Positions 5,200 to 5,869 of a stretch of DNA of 5,869 bases are shown in pieces (the first letter of the stretch is position 1; every line of letters begins with the position of its first letter). Position numbers and translations under genes: made by a program. This stretch comes from Candidatus Pelagibacter sp. TMED118. GTDB lineage: Bacteria; Pseudomonadota; Alphaproteobacteria; Pelagibacterales; Pelagibacteraceae. Location of the stretch: the NCBI GenBank assembly GCA_002170205.2, contig NHFT02000001.1, forward strand, positions 107,553-113,421, in the 5' to 3' direction. Under the pieces are notes generated by a model. That model was not told the origin of the DNA. It did not search any database and was given only the letters and a program-made list of their open reading frames with translations.

Positions 5200-5787
5200 A
5201 TGAATTATAGCTTTGAATATATAGACATTATACTATTAGCAATGATAGCAGGATTTATTTTCTTAAGATTACGAGGAATTCTAGGTAAAAAGACCGGGTA
5301 TGAAGATGATATGTCGACTAGCTTTCCTCATGAGTTTCAAAATAAAGTTAAAGAAAAAAAAATAAATCTAAATAATTTTGATGAAGTTCAAAAAAAAGAA
5401 TTCTTAAAAGGAGCTAATATAGCTTATGAAAGTATAATTACTAGTTTCGCAAAAGGAAATATTTCCGAGGTAAAATACTTATTAGACAAAAATGTATTTG
5501 AACAATTTAAATCTGCCATTAATGATAGAGAAAATAAAGGATACACTTCAGAAACCACTTTTATTGGAATCAACTCTTCTGAAATAAAAAGTCATGATTT
5601 TAAAAACAATTTTTTAGAAGTGTCAGTTAATTTTGTAAGTGAAATAATTTCTTCAATAAAAGACAAAGATAAAAAAATAGTATCCGGTAATCCTGATAAA
5701 ATCAGAAAGGTATATGATACTTGGAAGTTCTCAAAAGATATTAAATCTGCTAACCCAAATTGGCTTTTAATAGATACACAAGTATAA
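5200..5787 (+). CDS. Tim44/TimA-family membrane-anchored protein
   Basis: This is the bacterial Tim44-domain protein common in alphaproteobacteria and related to the mitochondrial import-motor anchor Tim44; its bacterial role is not settled but is thought to involve the inner membrane. The 195 residues begin with one membrane anchor (about 7-24, YIDIILLAMIAGFIFLRL), directly followed by the typical RLRGILGKKTGYEDD (23-37). After a polar linker (38-60), the Tim44-like domain runs to the end: KKEFLKGANIAYESIITSFA (65-84), ISEVKYLLDKNVFEQFKSAI (88-107), SVNFVSEII (142-150), VSGNPDKIRKVYDTWKFSKD (161-180) and SANPNWLLIDTQ (183-194), all family-typical. The ATG immediately before the anchor is the right start although it lacks a ribosome-binding site. 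It diverges from fxsA-secB, and the next gene begins directly after its stop, in the same frame. Confidence 0.92.
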   Translation: MNYSFEYIDIILLAMIAGFIFLRLRGILGKKTGYEDDMSTSFPHEFQNKVKEKKINLNNFDEVQKKEFLKGANIAYESIITSFAKGNISEVKYLLDKNVFEQFKSAINDRENKGYTSETTFIGINSSEIKSHDFKNNFLEVSVNFVSEIISSIKDKDKKIVSGNPDKIRKVYDTWKFSKDIKSANPNWLLIDTQV

Positions 5788-5869
5788 TTGAAAAAAAATA
5801 TTTCAGACTCAGATATAGAGACTTGGGAAACTTTTATTAACAGTAATGATAAAATTCCAGACAAAGATA
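5788..5869 (+). CDS. Probable Smr-domain protein, first 27 codons (cut by window edge)
   Basis: A frame opens immediately after the TAA of the TimA-like gene and stays open to the right edge (27 codons plus one base). No ATG is available: the in-frame codon before it is the neighbour's stop, so TTG at 5788 is the earliest standard start. The peptide carries ISDSDIETWETFI (5-17) followed by a short charged stretch. This resembles the N-terminal lead of alphaproteobacterial Smr (MutS2 C-terminal type) proteins, which begin with an Asp..Trp..Phe pattern and are often encoded downstream of the Tim44 gene, usually with mltA between. The nuclease-like Smr domain itself lies outside the window, so the identity is inferred from a short N-terminus and synteny. 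The start codon is also uncertain, since an ATT or a downstream start cannot be excluded. Confidence 0.55.
   Translation, partial: MKKNISDSDIETWETFINSNDKIPDKD

Noticed and set aside
5592..5864. 90-codon open frame on the minus strand
   Set aside because: It is antisense to the conserved C-terminal part of the Tim44-like domain and to the start of the next gene. Its hydrophobic look is the complement of A-rich coding sequence.
1..5869. Mobile element, CRISPR array, tRNA/rRNA, or a defence system
   Set aside because: No transposase, recombinase or Cas-like protein, no spaced repeats, and no tRNA- or rRNA-like sequence was seen. The coding space is filled by housekeeping genes in expected synteny plus one small unknown.

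Overview
This window looks like a compact, very AT-rich alphaproteobacterial chromosome, most like the streamlined marine lineages (SAR11 or other small-genome relatives). The evidence is G+C of about 20-30% in the stretches I counted by hand, proteins rich in Lys, Asn and Ile, genes that nearly all touch or overlap, and a gene order typical of the alphaproteobacterial origin neighbourhood. The exact genus cannot be fixed from sequence alone.

Layout. Positions 1-435 (minus) hold the first 145 codons of hemE (uroporphyrinogen decarboxylase), cut by the left edge. Positions 436-723 are the only long non-coding stretch. It separates hemE from the divergent ppsR gene (the RP001-type kinase/pyrophosphorylase). 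In Caulobacter the chromosomal origin lies in exactly this hemE/RP001 interval, and the same arrangement has been described for Rickettsia. The spacer holds three near-consensus DnaA boxes, an IHF-like site and very AT-rich flanks, so it is my best candidate for oriC. From 724 to 4310 (plus) runs one tight cluster: ppsR, maf, an unlisted 52-codon membrane-protein gene, aroE, coaE and dnaQ. Converging on it from the right are fxsA and secB (minus, 5141 to 4307). A 58-bp divergent spacer then precedes a Tim44/TimA-like gene (5200-5787, plus). Immediately after its stop, in the same frame, comes the start of what looks like an Smr-domain gene, cut by the right edge.

How the genes fit together. 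The cluster is a mixed housekeeping set: tetrapyrrole synthesis (HemE), control of the pyruvate/PEP step (PpsR), nucleotide-pool sanitation (Maf), shikimate pathway (AroE), last step of CoA synthesis (CoaE), replication proofreading (DnaQ), protein export (SecB) and membrane proteins (FxsA, TimA-like). They do not share one pathway. The co-location is best read as conserved origin-proximal synteny with translational coupling. I see no mobile element, CRISPR array, rRNA or tRNA. The most interesting items are the putative origin with its unusual box arrangement, and the small two-helix membrane protein embedded between maf and aroE.
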